Assembly: GCA_023634235.1 (NCBI GenBank)
Contig: JAMKCF010000044.1
Span: 248,001 to 312,000, forward strand
Source: Pisaster brevispinus
Taxonomy: Eukaryota > Echinodermata > Asteroidea > Forcipulatida > Asteriidae
Direction of reading: 5' to 3'
DNA: 64,000 bases
In this document: positions 53,665-63,837 of the stretch, piece by piece
Position numbering within the stretch: the stretch's first letter is position 1
Layout of the letters: every line of letters begins with the position of its first letter
Notes under the pieces: generated by a model
What the model saw: only the letters and a program-made list of their open reading frames with translations
Told to the model about the DNA's origin: nothing
Databases searched by the model: none
Program-made: the position numbers and the translations under genes

Positions 53665-54095
53665 AAGTGCCAAATCAAACCAAAATACTAGGGAAAACCC
53701 CCTCTCTTTACAATTAAGTGTACTAGGTTCTTCTACACTCATTACACAAAACACTTTTTTACATCCCATCCAAAACATGAAGTGATAATGCTCAAGTGTC
53801 TTGCTTAAGGCATGTAAGCAGGTAAGGACGCAAATATCAAGACCAAGACTCAAATCAAACTCTGGGCCCAATTTCATAGAGCTGCTTAAGCAGAAAATAT
53901 TGCTTAACATTTTTCTGCTTAGCAGAAATGAGCAGGATACCAGTCATGGTAGTTTGGCTGGTAACCTTATTCTGGTAAGCATAATTTTGTTGTGCTTAGC
54001 TGGTTTTTGTGCTTAAGCAGCTCTATGAAATTGGGCCCAGATCAGAAACACCAGAGCTTGTGTCTGGTGTGGTTGACTGCTCGGCCAGGACGCGG
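53665..54095 (-). mobile_element. tRNA-Leu-type SINE split by a MITE
   Basis: SINE body at 53665-53863 (AAGTGTACTAGGTTCTTCTA, ACATCCCATCCAAAACATGA) and head at 54039-54095 (CAGAAACACCAGAGCTTGTG) are separated by the GGGCCC MITE. The intact SINEs at 10.4 and 45.8 kb show the two parts were contiguous. Confidence 0.8.
53864..54038. mobile_element. Hairpin MITE, GGGCCCAATTTC family, perfect termini
   Basis: Both ends match over 29 bp in inverted order, starting GGGCCCAATTTCATAGAGCT. The best-preserved copy in the window, probably the most recent. Nested in a SINE. Confidence 0.9.
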
Positions 54096-54147
54096 CTGCT
54101 GAATTCTGATGGATTTATGTGGACAATAACCTTCTGCGTTCCTCTCT

Positions 54148-54318
54148 ACAGTGACCACGACCAAGCTTTCCAGTACTACTACCATGCAAGCCACCCAGTT
54201 TGCATCCACAGCTAATCGTTTTGCAGCTAATCGTTTGCATCCACAGCTAATCGTTTTGCCGCACTTTGGTTTGGGGCAGATGTACATCCACCGGGGGGAA
54301 TGTGAGAACGCGAACGTG
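54148..54318 (+). pseudogene. CTR9: CTR9 exon: DQAFQYYY...FGLGQMYI, frameshifted
   Basis: After CTCTACAG: DHDQAFQYYYHA, a 4-bp insertion, then TQFASTANRF, an internal repeat of GCATCCACAGCTAATCGTTT, and LPHFGLGQMYIHRGECENAN before GTGAGT. The expected CTR9 peptide can be traced in two frames. Confidence 0.85.
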
Positions 54319-54363
54319 AGTCAAGAGAATGATTGTAAATCTTTGTAATGTATTACTGTAAGT

Positions 54364-54533
54364 ACTTTCCAGTACTACTACCATGCAAGCCACCCAGTTT
54401 GCATCCACAGCTAATCGTTTTGCCGCACTTTGGTTTGGGGCAGATGTACACCACCGGGGGGAATGTGAGAACGCGAACGTGAGTCAAGAGAATGATTGTA
54501 AATCTCTGTAATGTATTACTGTAAGGACTCCTG
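54364..54533 (+). pseudogene. CTR9: Tandem duplicate of the preceding CTR9 exon
   Basis: Repeats 54166-54360 from CTTTCCAGTACTACTACCAT to GTATTACTGTAAG, without the extra internal repeat and with one more base lost in ATGTACACCACCGG. It has no acceptor of its own, since the duplication starts inside the exon. Confidence 0.9.
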
Positions 54534-54729
54534 CAGTGTTGTAGTCCAGACCTGGAAGTCTGAGATCGAGACCATGACCGAAATCTTAACATCTGAGACC
54601 CGGAACTGAGACCAGCCCTTCCCAGACCGAGACTTTTGCAGCCCAAGACTTAGACCAAGACTGAGACCACAAAAAGGTCTCAAGATGGTTTCGAGAACAG
54701 ACCTGCAGGTCTTGAGACCTACAACACTG
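54534..54729. mobile_element. hAT-like MITE, 196 bp
   Basis: Terminal inverted repeat CAGTGTTGTAG, flanked by an 8-bp duplication GACTCCTG (54526-54533 and 54730-54737). The interior is rich in GAGACC/GGTCTC words. The minus-strand ORF across it is not a gene. Confidence 0.9.
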
Positions 54730-54761
54730 GACTCCTGTAGAACTGGAATTGTCTTTTTTGT

Positions 54762-55052
54762 CTCCTGACGATGACTAGAGCAAGCTAGTCGAAACGTTGA
54801 GACCAATTAACCAATTAAGAACTCACTCCGTGGCAATGAAGTTAATAATGAGAAGTCCCCTCGATCCGATCCACTATTAAGCTAAAGTAGTAGTCCTAGC
54901 CGATTTCCTACCTTCCGCCCAGGTAGTAGCTAATAAGCTGGACAGTTCTTTTCAGAACTAAGTAATCTCCCGAAGTAGTCTCTCAATTTTTTCCGTAGAA
55001 TAAAAAGCAAGACCTAGTTGTTTAAGAACAAATCTACATAGCTAGTAGATAT
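54762..55052 (-). mobile_element. Single right arm of the foldback element
   Basis: TCCTGACGATGACTAGAGCA through CTACATAGCTAGTAGATATA matches the right half of the 22.5-23.3 kb palindrome. The left half is absent. The outermost part continues at 58858-58930, so this copy is split by about 3.8 kb. Confidence 0.82.
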
Positions 55053-58000
55053 ATGTAAATGAGGCCCCTCATTTCTGAAATATTCCACCCTCTATTTTGT
55101 TGTTGTTGTATGTTAACTTCATTTAATCCATAGGTCTTATTCACTCATTACAAACTCTATTGTTTTGGTAACCCCTGCTGGAAAGTGGACTGTCCATGTT
55201 GACCTTTGAACTGGTTGATCCAGTGGTGGGGTTGGTGGGGCCTAGCATGGTGGCTTCTGTGCTGTTATATCCCACTAACTCCAACAGCTATTTCTCCATC
55301 CCCTCTCCTTTCCAGGTAGGAAAAGTTACTTCGTATTTTTTTTAATATCTAGTGTTCAACATTTAATAGAAGAAGATAGTGTATAGATAGAGTGGACATA
55401 TTTTTTGATCAACTTTAATTTGAAGAATTGGCATACACTAACTTTGAAGTGTTTACAGTTTTTATAAGTTGTTCATTATACAATTTAACAGCCTTTTGGT
55501 CAGGAGTGAAATTTTATGTGTATAAGTTCTCTTCAAACAGGAGTGTATTCTTAGGATTGTCTTTTGTTCTAGGTTTTCCTTTGGAGTTATAGGATCCATT
55601 AATGTTTACTTTACTTTACAGACTTTTATTTAACTTTGAGTATTTTAGGAGTACCTACATGTAGATATTGGTTTCATGTTTTTAGCCTGTGCCCCCATTT
55701 GATTGTATACTATAGGTTATGTAGTGTGAGATGCATGGCAGGGTAGCCCCAGCCCTAGGTGGCCATAGGATTAGTAGTGACCACAGTAGGGTAATAACTC
55801 GATGCCCTGGGGGCCTGATTTAACATGCAGAAGGCCTGGCTCTGGCCTGTTGTTTATTTTAGTGGTTTTAATCTCTGTTAAGTTTTTCTTTGCTTGTCTT
55901 ATGTCTTTCTTTATTTTAGTCTAGTGTAGATAAAGTGACCAGAGAGAGGGCGAGAACTGCTCATTCTTATTTATTATAAATTTATTTATTTATTTTTGGT
56001 CTAACAGTAAACCGATTAGCTGCAGTGTTGAATTACCAAGTGTTTCTTTACAATAGTAAAATTCTCATTATTTAGGTGTTCATGCAACATGTGCACGAAC
56101 ACCTCTTGTTATTGTTCTGTTTTTGTTTTTTTTTCTTCTCCATCTTCTTCTTCTTCTTCCACGGAACTCTTCTCTATACAGCATAACTCAAGATTGAAAC
56201 TGAATTGAACCTTGAAACTTATCAGACAATTGAACCTTAATACGAAGACGGCACAGAATTAATGACATCATGATGACGTCATCAGGTGTCGAATTACAAG
56301 GTTTTCAAAGTTGAAAACTGACCATTTGCTATTCGCTGTATCTTCGTGAATTTTAAAGCTATGATGCTCATAATTGGGCATCTGATAGATCAATACCTCG
56401 GCAACATTTGAAAAGTTAACATCAAAATCGCATGACCTTTACTTCCGGTCTGCCTTTGTGTTTTTTCAAAAAAAATTCAATTTTTTGGTCATAACTCAAG
56501 ATTGAAATTGAATTTAACATTGAAACTCATAACACATCTGAACCTCATTATCAAGACCACACAAACTTGATGATGTCATGAAGATGTCATTGGGTATTGA
56601 ATTACAATAAATCAAAGTTTATTATTTTAAAAAGATCATAACTCATGAACCACAAGTTGGATTTGGACAATCTACATATCACCAGACAGGTCGATAAAAG
56701 ATCAATAAATGCTGCACAGAACTTGACCCCATTTGACCTTTACTTCCGGTTCAAACCGGAAGTTGAAAAATTGTAAACATTCTGATCTAAAAAACTACGT
56801 AATATTTCAACATAAATTTTGTATCACGTTATAGATGAGTAATCCTGCTCAAACTTTTGCACAGAGATGATAACATTTTAATCTTTGCATCGGGTTGAAA
56901 CTGGACGTCAAAGCGAACGAGTCTGTTGAACCACGTTGTATGACAACCGATTATGTAGGCCTACATGCCAATACAATGTACGCCTAACCTATACAGTCAC
57001 ATTTGTACTGCACGTGTAGTATTGAGTACTGAACAGCTATATTATGCAGTCAGTCCGCCCTGCACACAATATCCGTTCCTTTTATCTGCAACGTATGCAC
57101 TAGTTTCGGAGCTTGACCTCTCCATGAATATTTAATGAGCGTGGTGTAGTCTCAGGAATTTCACCAATTTCTTGTGATCAAAGTAATTTTCTGCCAAAAT
57201 ATTTACAGATTTATAGAGATGAATAACCGACCTTCAATCCAGTTGTACAATTTTATGATTTTGTTGTCAATTACTAGTTCTAAAATTGACTCACACATTT
57301 TGTTTCAAAACGAAACAGTTTGCCTCGTAAAACATGGTACTTACTACTAATTTTCAATGTTACCACAACGTATCGTTGGACGGGCCGAATAGATAAGGTT
57401 ATATTCTAAATGCTGTACATTTTACATTTGATTTCATTTAGCTGAGTCAGGGCGCTCGTTTTGCCAACACTTCTCACAATTTAACGTTAACGTCTGTTGG
57501 TGAATATGCCGCCATGGTCCCTTATGGATTTCCTGATCGCTGATTGGTCAACCGCAAAACGTCACACTCATCCACTGTCCATACTCGGATGTACTTGTAA
57601 ACAAAGTGCGTGGCCCCTGTTACCAATTGTTTAGTTGGGTTCTTTGGGGAAATTTTCAAACTGAAGGATTGGTGGCCTAAACACATTTGTTTAGACGATT
57701 TGGGGTACTTGGAAAACAAAGGATATAATTTAAAAGGGGGTGATGGTCTGAATAATTAATTAATTGTGGAACAAAAGGTTAAATTTGGAAGGTCAGTTGC
57801 AAATTTCAAGTTAAAAAATATTTACTACTTGTTTATTCAGAAATTTATATACTTTTATTCCAGAAGAATTTTTTAAATCATGGTCAGGAGTTACTTGGGT
57901 AGTTGGATGGTTGAAGGGTCAAAGTCCTATTGTATGGGTCCTTAACGCTCGATACAACAAAAACTAAAGTAGGCAATATAAGATTTGTTTTATATTACAT

Positions 58001-58857
58001 CAACAATTCCGTTATTTTAAGTCACATACACTGCAAGTAGGAACACAGTTGGCGTCGCTTGCTATTTCATTGTATATTGCACACCCAATTAATGATAGTT
58101 CATGTAATATTTTTATCAAGTATACGTCCTCAGAAAAAGCTCCTAAGACTTAACAAACGATACACAGTGTAACCTCATTTAACCCTGACCTTCGGTTCAA
58201 ACCGGAAGCTAAACATTAATGTTTCAAAAAAATATAACTTCCAAAGCACACATTTTTTATAAAACAATCTTTACATCATTGGGAATGTATTTATCAAATT
58301 AAGAAATGACACACAGAATGCGACCCAATTTGACTTTGACTTCCGGTTCAAACCGGATGATCAAATTCAATATTTGAAATAATCATAACTCCTGAACCAC
58401 ACATTGGATTTTTACTAACTACACGGCATTACAAAGGGCACAAATCAGGTTCAATCATAATTTGATGAAATCGATCACGAACACCTTGTTTTTGTAGCAA
58501 ACAAAAAATTAATGTTTAGTTCTTTTATAGAGATTGTTCAATTGGGGATAAGTTTGCTTTTCATTTTTTTGTATCTTTTGTTTTAATTTATCTATCTTTT
58601 ATTCTGAACTAAAGTGAGATCAACAATTAAGTGTTTACTTTTGAAACCCTTCATCTTCTTGAACCCTTATGGTTTAGTGTAATGTGATTATGGATGGACA
58701 CATTTCTACAGTAATAGCTGTGAATGTATTTGGTTAGTTGTTTGTTTCTTTAATTAATCAAAGTGCTGTTATATCCCACCAACTCCAACCGCTGTTTCTC
58801 CATTCCCTCTCCTTTCCAGCCAGAATAAAGTACAGAACAGAGCACACCCAGCTCACA
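55053..58857. repeat. 3.8-kb block inserted in the foldback arm
   Basis: Contains a 55-bp near-identical direct repeat (GCTGTTATATCCCACYAACT to CTCTCCTTTCCAG) at 55262-55318 and 58766-58820. Inside are GGTGTTCATGCAACATGTGC, and diverged tandem modules at 56200-56800 and 58180-58450 with TTCCGGTTCAAACCGGAA palindromes and CATAACTC(A/C)... words. No transposase or reverse transcriptase ORF. The nature of the element is unclear. Confidence 0.6.
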
Positions 58858-58930
58858 TATACACGTGGTGTTACCGCAAACCGAATATACATTTATACCT
58901 CACCATGCAAAGCCTCAAAAAGTTTATTGT
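58858..58930 (-). mobile_element. Outer end of the split foldback arm
   Basis: TACCGCAAACCGAATATACA corresponds to 23288-23308, and ACCATGCAAAGCCTCAAAAA to 22515-22530 reversed. Completes the arm at 54762-55052. Confidence 0.7.
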
Positions 58931-59084
58931 TGAAATTAATTAATTTGTTTTTCTTTTCGTTTTCTCAAAAAGTTGACATTAGTCAGCTGAAAGGTGACTT
59001 TGATTGTTTCTTTCTTGATAATTTTGCCTGTAAATCAGCACTATGTTGACAAAAAGCAAATGCACTCCTCTTGTTTCAAACCAG

Positions 59085-59291
59085 GCTGCCCAGTGCTTCG
59101 AGAAGGTACTGAAAGCCCAACCAGGTAACTATGAGACCATGAAGATTCTTGGGTCTCTCTATGCGACATCCAGTGATGAGAGCAAGAGGGAGACTGCCAA
59201 GGGTCACCTCCAGAAGGTCGTCGATCAGTTCCCGGAAGATGTCGAGGCATGGATTGAGTTGGCTCAGATCTTGGAACTCACCGAAGTACCG
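59085..59291 (+). pseudogene. CTR9: CTR9 exon: [19 protein letters not shown]
   Basis: Acceptor TTGTTTCAAACCAG, donor GTATGT. Frame [69 protein letters not shown]. Undamaged over 69 codons, the longest clean CTR9 exon here. Confidence 0.93.
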
Positions 59292-59407
59292 GTATGTTCT
59301 TTCACATTTTTAAAAGTTGTTTTTGTCGTCTCGATCGAAGCAGTCCTGTGGCTGTACATGGAATTGTGATCTCTCACCCAGTTACTTCGTGAGCACATGC
59401 ACCCTGC

Positions 59408-59510
59408 TAGGGCTCGAATTTTACACTGGACAACAGACCCCAGGCCAGTAGTTTTGGTGTCGGGCCAGTAAACTTTTGACTGGACAAGTCATGCGGTCTT
59501 GTGTTTTTTA
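59408..59510 (-). repeat. Dispersed repeat related to the 27-36 kb array
   Basis: In reverse complement, ACTGGCCCGACACCAAAACT and ACTGGCCTGGGGTCTG match the array's ACTGGCC...CTGGCCTCGGGTCTG motif. Confidence 0.55.
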
Positions 59511-60134
59511 ATTGAATATTAATGAAGAATAATACCTCACTATGTAACATCTTGACCCAAAAAGTAATATGTTGAAATGTTGACTTTGAGTCTGATAAAA
59601 TACCTTTCAATTCTACTGAGTACTGACATCATGAAGTATACTTAATACCCATGAAGACAAATAAAAATCAATCCTCTCTTACATGTCAATAGCGCTTAAG
59701 TTCAAATAAATGCAGTTAACTTAAATGCACGTTAAACTGGGTCAGGAAGGTTTTTCTTATCTTGATTCTGGTCTTGTAACAAAAAATTCTGGTTCAGTAA
59801 CAATTTTGAGCCACGTGGTCGTGTGGATTTTTCCCCCAAAGTTCAAGCTTCGCCTGCATAGATACTATGTGGAGGGAGTGCGTGCACGTGCAGTAACTCT
59901 GTGAGAGTTCATAATTCTATGTACAGTCTCTAATGAGATTGGATAAGCATTCTAGCATGTGCTCATGGAGTTTCAGTTGTAGAAGTGGGATAAAAACCCA
60001 CGTTGTCAGAAGTTTCAACCCATTTCATTTTGTTTTTCTTGTGTGGGGATTTCATCTAAGGACTTCCTTTCTTTTGAAACACAAAGATGTTGTCAATCAG
60101 CCCTTTTTCAAATCTGATTCTTGTTCTCCTGTAG

Positions 60135-60307
60135 CGCTACTACGAAGCCTCTCTCAAGCGTGCCATTTTGAGGCGGAGCATGATGAGACGTACTACGGCG
60201 CCATCTCAGTCTTGATGTCTTACAACCTCACTCGTTGCTGTTTCAATTCGACAAGGCCGAGAAACTGTACAAAGACCTCCTGAGAGAGCATCCTAACTAC
60301 GTTGATT
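60135..60307 (+). pseudogene. CTR9: CTR9 exon with two frameshifts
   Basis: RYYEASLKRA in one frame, EAEHDETYYGAISVLMSYNL then TR in the second, FDKAEKLYKDLLREHPNYVD in the third. About ten bases coding LYEA are missing after TR. The exon before it (QGALSAYGTA...) is absent. Confidence 0.9.
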
Positions 60308-60469
60308 GTAAGTTGGTCTTGGTGCCGGGGGTGGGGGTGCAGAAATACTGTAAAGGGACACGATTAGAAACAAAAACTTGTAAATTACTTCTTCTTTTTT
60401 GGGTGGGGAGATGAAACAGGTGGGTGATTTTAAAATAATATTCCTGAGTCAGCTTATGGAAGGTTAACG

Positions 60470-61140
60470 ATTGATGATTGATTATTGACTTTTGTTTATT
60501 ATTAATTATTGATTATTAGGTGTTTATAGATTGATTATACACTATTGAGTTGTCACAGATTGAGATTACTTTAACATTGCAGCTCGAACTTGATTACTTT
60601 GTTATTGATTACGGAATGAATTGAAAAAGACTATTCCAATAGTCAGCTCATGGAAGGTTAATAATTGCTTAATCATTTTGTTATTGACTTTTGCTAATTA
60701 CAGGTGATGTTCTTCCTACTTTAATCTGATTTCCAATTGTTTTGCTGAAAAATCAGCAAAACTATAATTAAGTAGCCTGAAAAAATTCTACAGAAGCCTA
60801 AACATGTACTGTATGTAGGTCAGCCCTGCTTTTTTCCAAGCATCAAGTCTTATGCCTTTAACTATTTATTATCGATTATTGCATGGTTATGTATTAATTA
60901 TAGGCTGTTGAGTAGTTATACATTGATTATTGATTACCTTCATTCAGCAGCTCTCACTTGATCGTTTGGTTATTGACTTGCAGCTCTCACTTGATCATTT
61001 GGTTATTGACTATTGAGTATTGAAAATCAACTATTGATTACTATTGACTTGCCACACAACCTAAGCAATGAACATAACTGCAAGTCTCACTTGTTCATTG
61101 ATTATTGCTAATTAGAAATTGATTATTATCGATCAAATGA
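60470..61140. repeat. ATTGATTATTGA-rich simple sequence
   Basis: Degenerate repeats of TTGATTATTGA, GTTATTGACTT and a direct repeat of GCAGCTCTCACTTGATC near 60948 and 60980. Intronic filler in CTR9. Confidence 0.75.
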
Positions 61141-61155
61141 ATATTTTCTTTTTAG

Positions 61156-61253
61156 GGTACTTGCGTCTGGGCTGCATGGCTCGGGATCGGGGACAGATCT
61201 AGGCATACTAGGAGGCATCTGATTGGTCCAAAGAAGTTCTGCAAATCAACCAG
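61156..61253 (+). pseudogene. CTR9: CTR9 exon with two in-frame TAG codons
   Basis: YLRLGCMARDRGQI, TAG, AY, TAG, EASDWSKEVLQINQ, donor GTATTG. Family positions at the stops are normally Phe/Tyr and Asn/Tyr-type codons. The surrounding TPR residues are conserved. Confidence 0.9.
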
Positions 61254-61846
61254 GTATTGTACACCAATTGTTCATATTCCTTGTGTTTCTCCAATACTCT
61301 TGGTTATGCAAATCTCCCTAAAGTGGCCAAAAACGCTGCTAAGAACTTGAACATCGAGGGCACTCTTTTGTTCCCCCACTCGTAGCCTTTTTAAGCTATG
61401 GTAGACACTGTAGGAGTGCACTGTTTAGTATGGGAGGGTACAGACAAACTTACCCAAACTAAGTAGTGCTCTAGTAGCGGGTCCACAAGGGTTCTCCCCA
61501 TGTACAAGCTAGAGTATCGGGCCTATACGCAATGCCTTCAATTTTTTTACACTTCCTTCTGGTAAAATGATGATCTCCAAGTCTAGCCCACCTAGATTCT
61601 AGGCTGGTTTGATTATTTTGCTTTGGGAAAAATACTTTGTACTCTACTCTGCCAATGAACAAAATTATCTTGAAGTCTGGTTCATTTTATAGACTCTCAT
61701 TTTTACAAGTTCTTTTTTTCGGGCTCTATATAAAGCCTTGAGGTTTTTTGTAGGTTTACCTGGGTTATCCGGGGTTCAGCCTCGAGTTATCTTGACTTAC
61801 AGTTTGTTTAATTCTGCATTTTTCCCTCTTGGTGTTTGTACCATAG

Positions 61847-62031
61847 GATCATCCAGATGCTTGGTCCCTCATCGGTAACCTCCATCTTGCTACAAGAATG
61901 GGGACCGGGGGCAGAAGAAGTTTGAACGAATCCTCAAACAGACCGCCACCCAGAATGATACCTACTCTCTGCTGTCACTGGGTAATGTTTGGCTACAGAC
62001 GCTGTATCAACTCACAAGAGACGAGGAAAAG
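61847..62031 (+). pseudogene. CTR9: CTR9 exon with frameshifts
   Basis: [15 protein letters not shown], then EWGPG one frame over, then [20 protein letters not shown] and [20 protein letters not shown] in a third frame. Small indels in the AAGAATGGGGACCGGGGGCA region explain it. Confidence 0.9.
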
Positions 62032-62034
62032 GTA

Positions 62035-62300
62035 CAACGAGTTTGGGTATAAAGGGTGTAGTGGGTATGTTATTGGTGTTAGTAGGAATATGATGGGTGT
62101 AAGTGGGAATTGCATGGGTGTTTCTGGAAATGTTGTGGTCAAGCTGGTATGTTTTGGGTGTTAGAAAGATTGTTATGGGCGTAAGTGGGTGTGTCATGGG
62201 TTTCACAAGGAAAGGGTGGACCAGATTTTAGTACCAGAAAGGATTATTGCTACAACTACATGAAGGTGTTTGGGTTCATTTGGGTGATAATTGGGTGTTT
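62035..62300 (+). repeat. GGGTGT-rich simple repeat
   Basis: Loose repeats of GGGTGTAAGTGGGAAT and TTGGTGTTAGTAGG. The ORF at 61898-62164 runs through it and is not a gene. Confidence 0.7.
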
Positions 62301-62477
62301 TAAGGAGTTGTATCATAGGGACAGGGATTTCAAATCTGGAATCTTTTATAATTGCATTTGAGGGATTTTGTGGGTACAACTGGAAGCTTTATTTGTGTTT
62401 ATAGCAATAGTATTTGTGGGGCAGGGTTTAAAACGGGAACAACTGGGTATAACTGGGTATCATCCTGACATTAAACG

Positions 62478-62613
62478 TCACCAGGACAGAGCCCTGGCCA
62501 TGTACAAACAAGTATTACGCAACGATGGCTGCAATCTGTTTGCAGCAAATGGAATTGGTGCAATTTTTGCTATGAAGGGCTACATCCGAGAATCTAAGGA
62601 CGTCTTCTCTCAG
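62478..62613 (+). pseudogene. CTR9: CTR9 exon, acceptor apparently lost
   Basis: [47 protein letters not shown], donor GTGAGT. No AG precedes the exon within a useful distance (CATCCTGACATTAAA), so the acceptor may have mutated. The coding part is clean. Confidence 0.88.
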
Positions 62614-63009
62614 GTGAGTGGGCAACTTATAATAATAATAATGATACTTTATTCAGGCAAATCACAATACATACAAAATATTAAAAATATGAAAACCACC
62701 CCTATCCCAATATATGGCATGGATTGAAATCAACTGAAAAAAAACCCGAAACCCCCCCTCCCCAAAACAAGGCAAAGAGAGAACACAAAAAAGGGCCACA
62801 AAAACAAAGGAAAAAGAAACTGGACAACAAACCAGGGAGCAACAGACAAAACAAAAGATGGGCTGCCTAGGAGAAAGACAAAAGTGAAATAAAACACTCA
62901 CCAAAAGGGTGTGTCACTCCAACTTCAATGGATTCTGGACTGGCTAGTTGATACACCTGATAATTCATATATAAACCCCAACTCCCTTCAGAGATTTACC
63001 GTTCACCTC

Positions 63010-63112
63010 TCAAAAATGGCCCAGGTTCGATTCCCGGCTAAGGCCATAGGTGAGTAGAGTTGTACGTTGGTTCTCTCCTATGCCACGAGAATTTTTCTCT
63101 GGTTGTCCTCGA
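63010..63112 (+). mobile_element. SINE fragment (same family as 9365-9640)
   Basis: CCCAGGTTCGATTCCCGGCT (B-box) and GTTGGTTCTCTCCTATGCCA. Followed by a G run at 63113-63126. Confidence 0.65.
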
Positions 63113-63197
63113 GGGGGGGGGGGGGGTGGGTTGGCACTTTCTTCAAATCTCATTCCAGATAGTATATTATTTTTCTTGTCCTTTTTCTTTTTGGCAG

Positions 63198-63289
63198 GTT
63201 CGTGAAGCTACAGCTGATATGTTGGACGTGTGGTTGAATCTTGCTCTATCTAAGTGGAGCAGAAACAATATATCAGTGCTATTCAGATG
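63198..63289 (+). pseudogene. CTR9: CTR9 exon, frameshifted
   Basis: VREATADMLDVWLNLA, then VEQKQYISAIQM one frame over, donor GTAAGA. Bases coding HIY-type residues are partly lost at CTATCTAA. Confidence 0.9.
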
Positions 63290-63540
63290 GTAAGAAAACC
63301 TCACCATGTCTAGTTTATTAACATCTCTGGTCGGAGATACATTTAGTTAGTGCGTGGCAAAAAAAATAATACTGGCTTTATCCACGTCACATTTGGAAAA
63401 AAAGCGCGTTCTGATTATTGCGTCACTAAAAATTGGCTTCGCATTTGCATTGGCAGGAAGTATGAACGGTCTTTACAAGGAAAAAACAGACAAAGGAAGA
63501 AAGATGTAATAATTATTGTGTTAAGAGACCGACAACATTA

Positions 63541-63650
63541 GGGGCTAGATAGCTCAGTTGGTAGACAAGGGTAGAGCGCCAGCACATTCATCTGGAGGTG
63601 GCAGGTTCAAAATCCAGCTCTAATCAATTGTTCTTTGTTCAACCCCAAAT
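63541..63650 (+). repeat. tRNA-like dispersed repeat, copy 3
   Basis: GGCTAGATAGCTCAGTTGGT with an insertion of AGACAAGGGT, then AGAGCGCCAGCACATTCATC, B-box-like GGTTCAAAATCC and tail CAATTGTTCTTTGTTCA. A degenerate tRNA-like head; not a functional tRNA. Confidence 0.75.
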
Positions 63651-63705
63651 AATTGTTTATTTACTCAGTCAGTTTCCCTTGTGGTATATAACTTGACGTA
63701 CTGAC

Positions 63706-63769
63706 GTACCTAGCTAGAGCGTACCCCAAAGCTGGAAAGCTCAAGGAATGCAAACAATCTCTACTCAAG
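63706..63769 (+). pseudogene. CTR9: CTR9 exon part: KAGKLKECKQSLLK
   Basis: TYLARAYPKAGKLKECKQSL and LK, donor GTAACG, matching CTR9 after the exon at 63.2 kb. The preceding stretch (YENCLRKFYKH-type) is missing. It ends about 25 residues before the point where the 14-kb fragment begins. Confidence 0.82.
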
Positions 63770-63837
63770 GTAACGTCATTTATTTTAATTCGTAAATTTT
63801 TAATGAATTTTTGTGAGACATTTCTTTCCCTGACCTA

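Larger units (their letters stand above)
51363..63769 (+). pseudogene. CTR9: CTR9 (Paf1 complex) central TPR part, disrupted
   Basis: Plus-strand exons at 51363-51480, 52042-52131, 52764-53020, 53496-53603, 54148-54318 (plus a duplicate), 59085-59291, 60135-60307, 61156-61253, 61847-62031, 62478-62613, 63198-63289 and about 63706-63769 follow the order of CTR9 from [16 protein letters not shown] to GKLKECKQSLLK. Damage includes TAG in LAF-stop-RALEL, TAG twice in the 61.2-kb exon, frameshifts in the 54.2, 60.1, 61.9 and 63.2-kb exons, and loss of the exon coding QGALSAYGTA. The first ~150 residues' worth of exons are not seen; the C-terminal exons lie at 14-18 kb. Confidence 0.9.

Noticed and set aside
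13927..63769. Processed (retro) pseudogenes of CTR9 and DDX54
   Set aside because: Introns and splice sites are retained at the expected exon borders, so these derive from genomic DNA, not mRNA.
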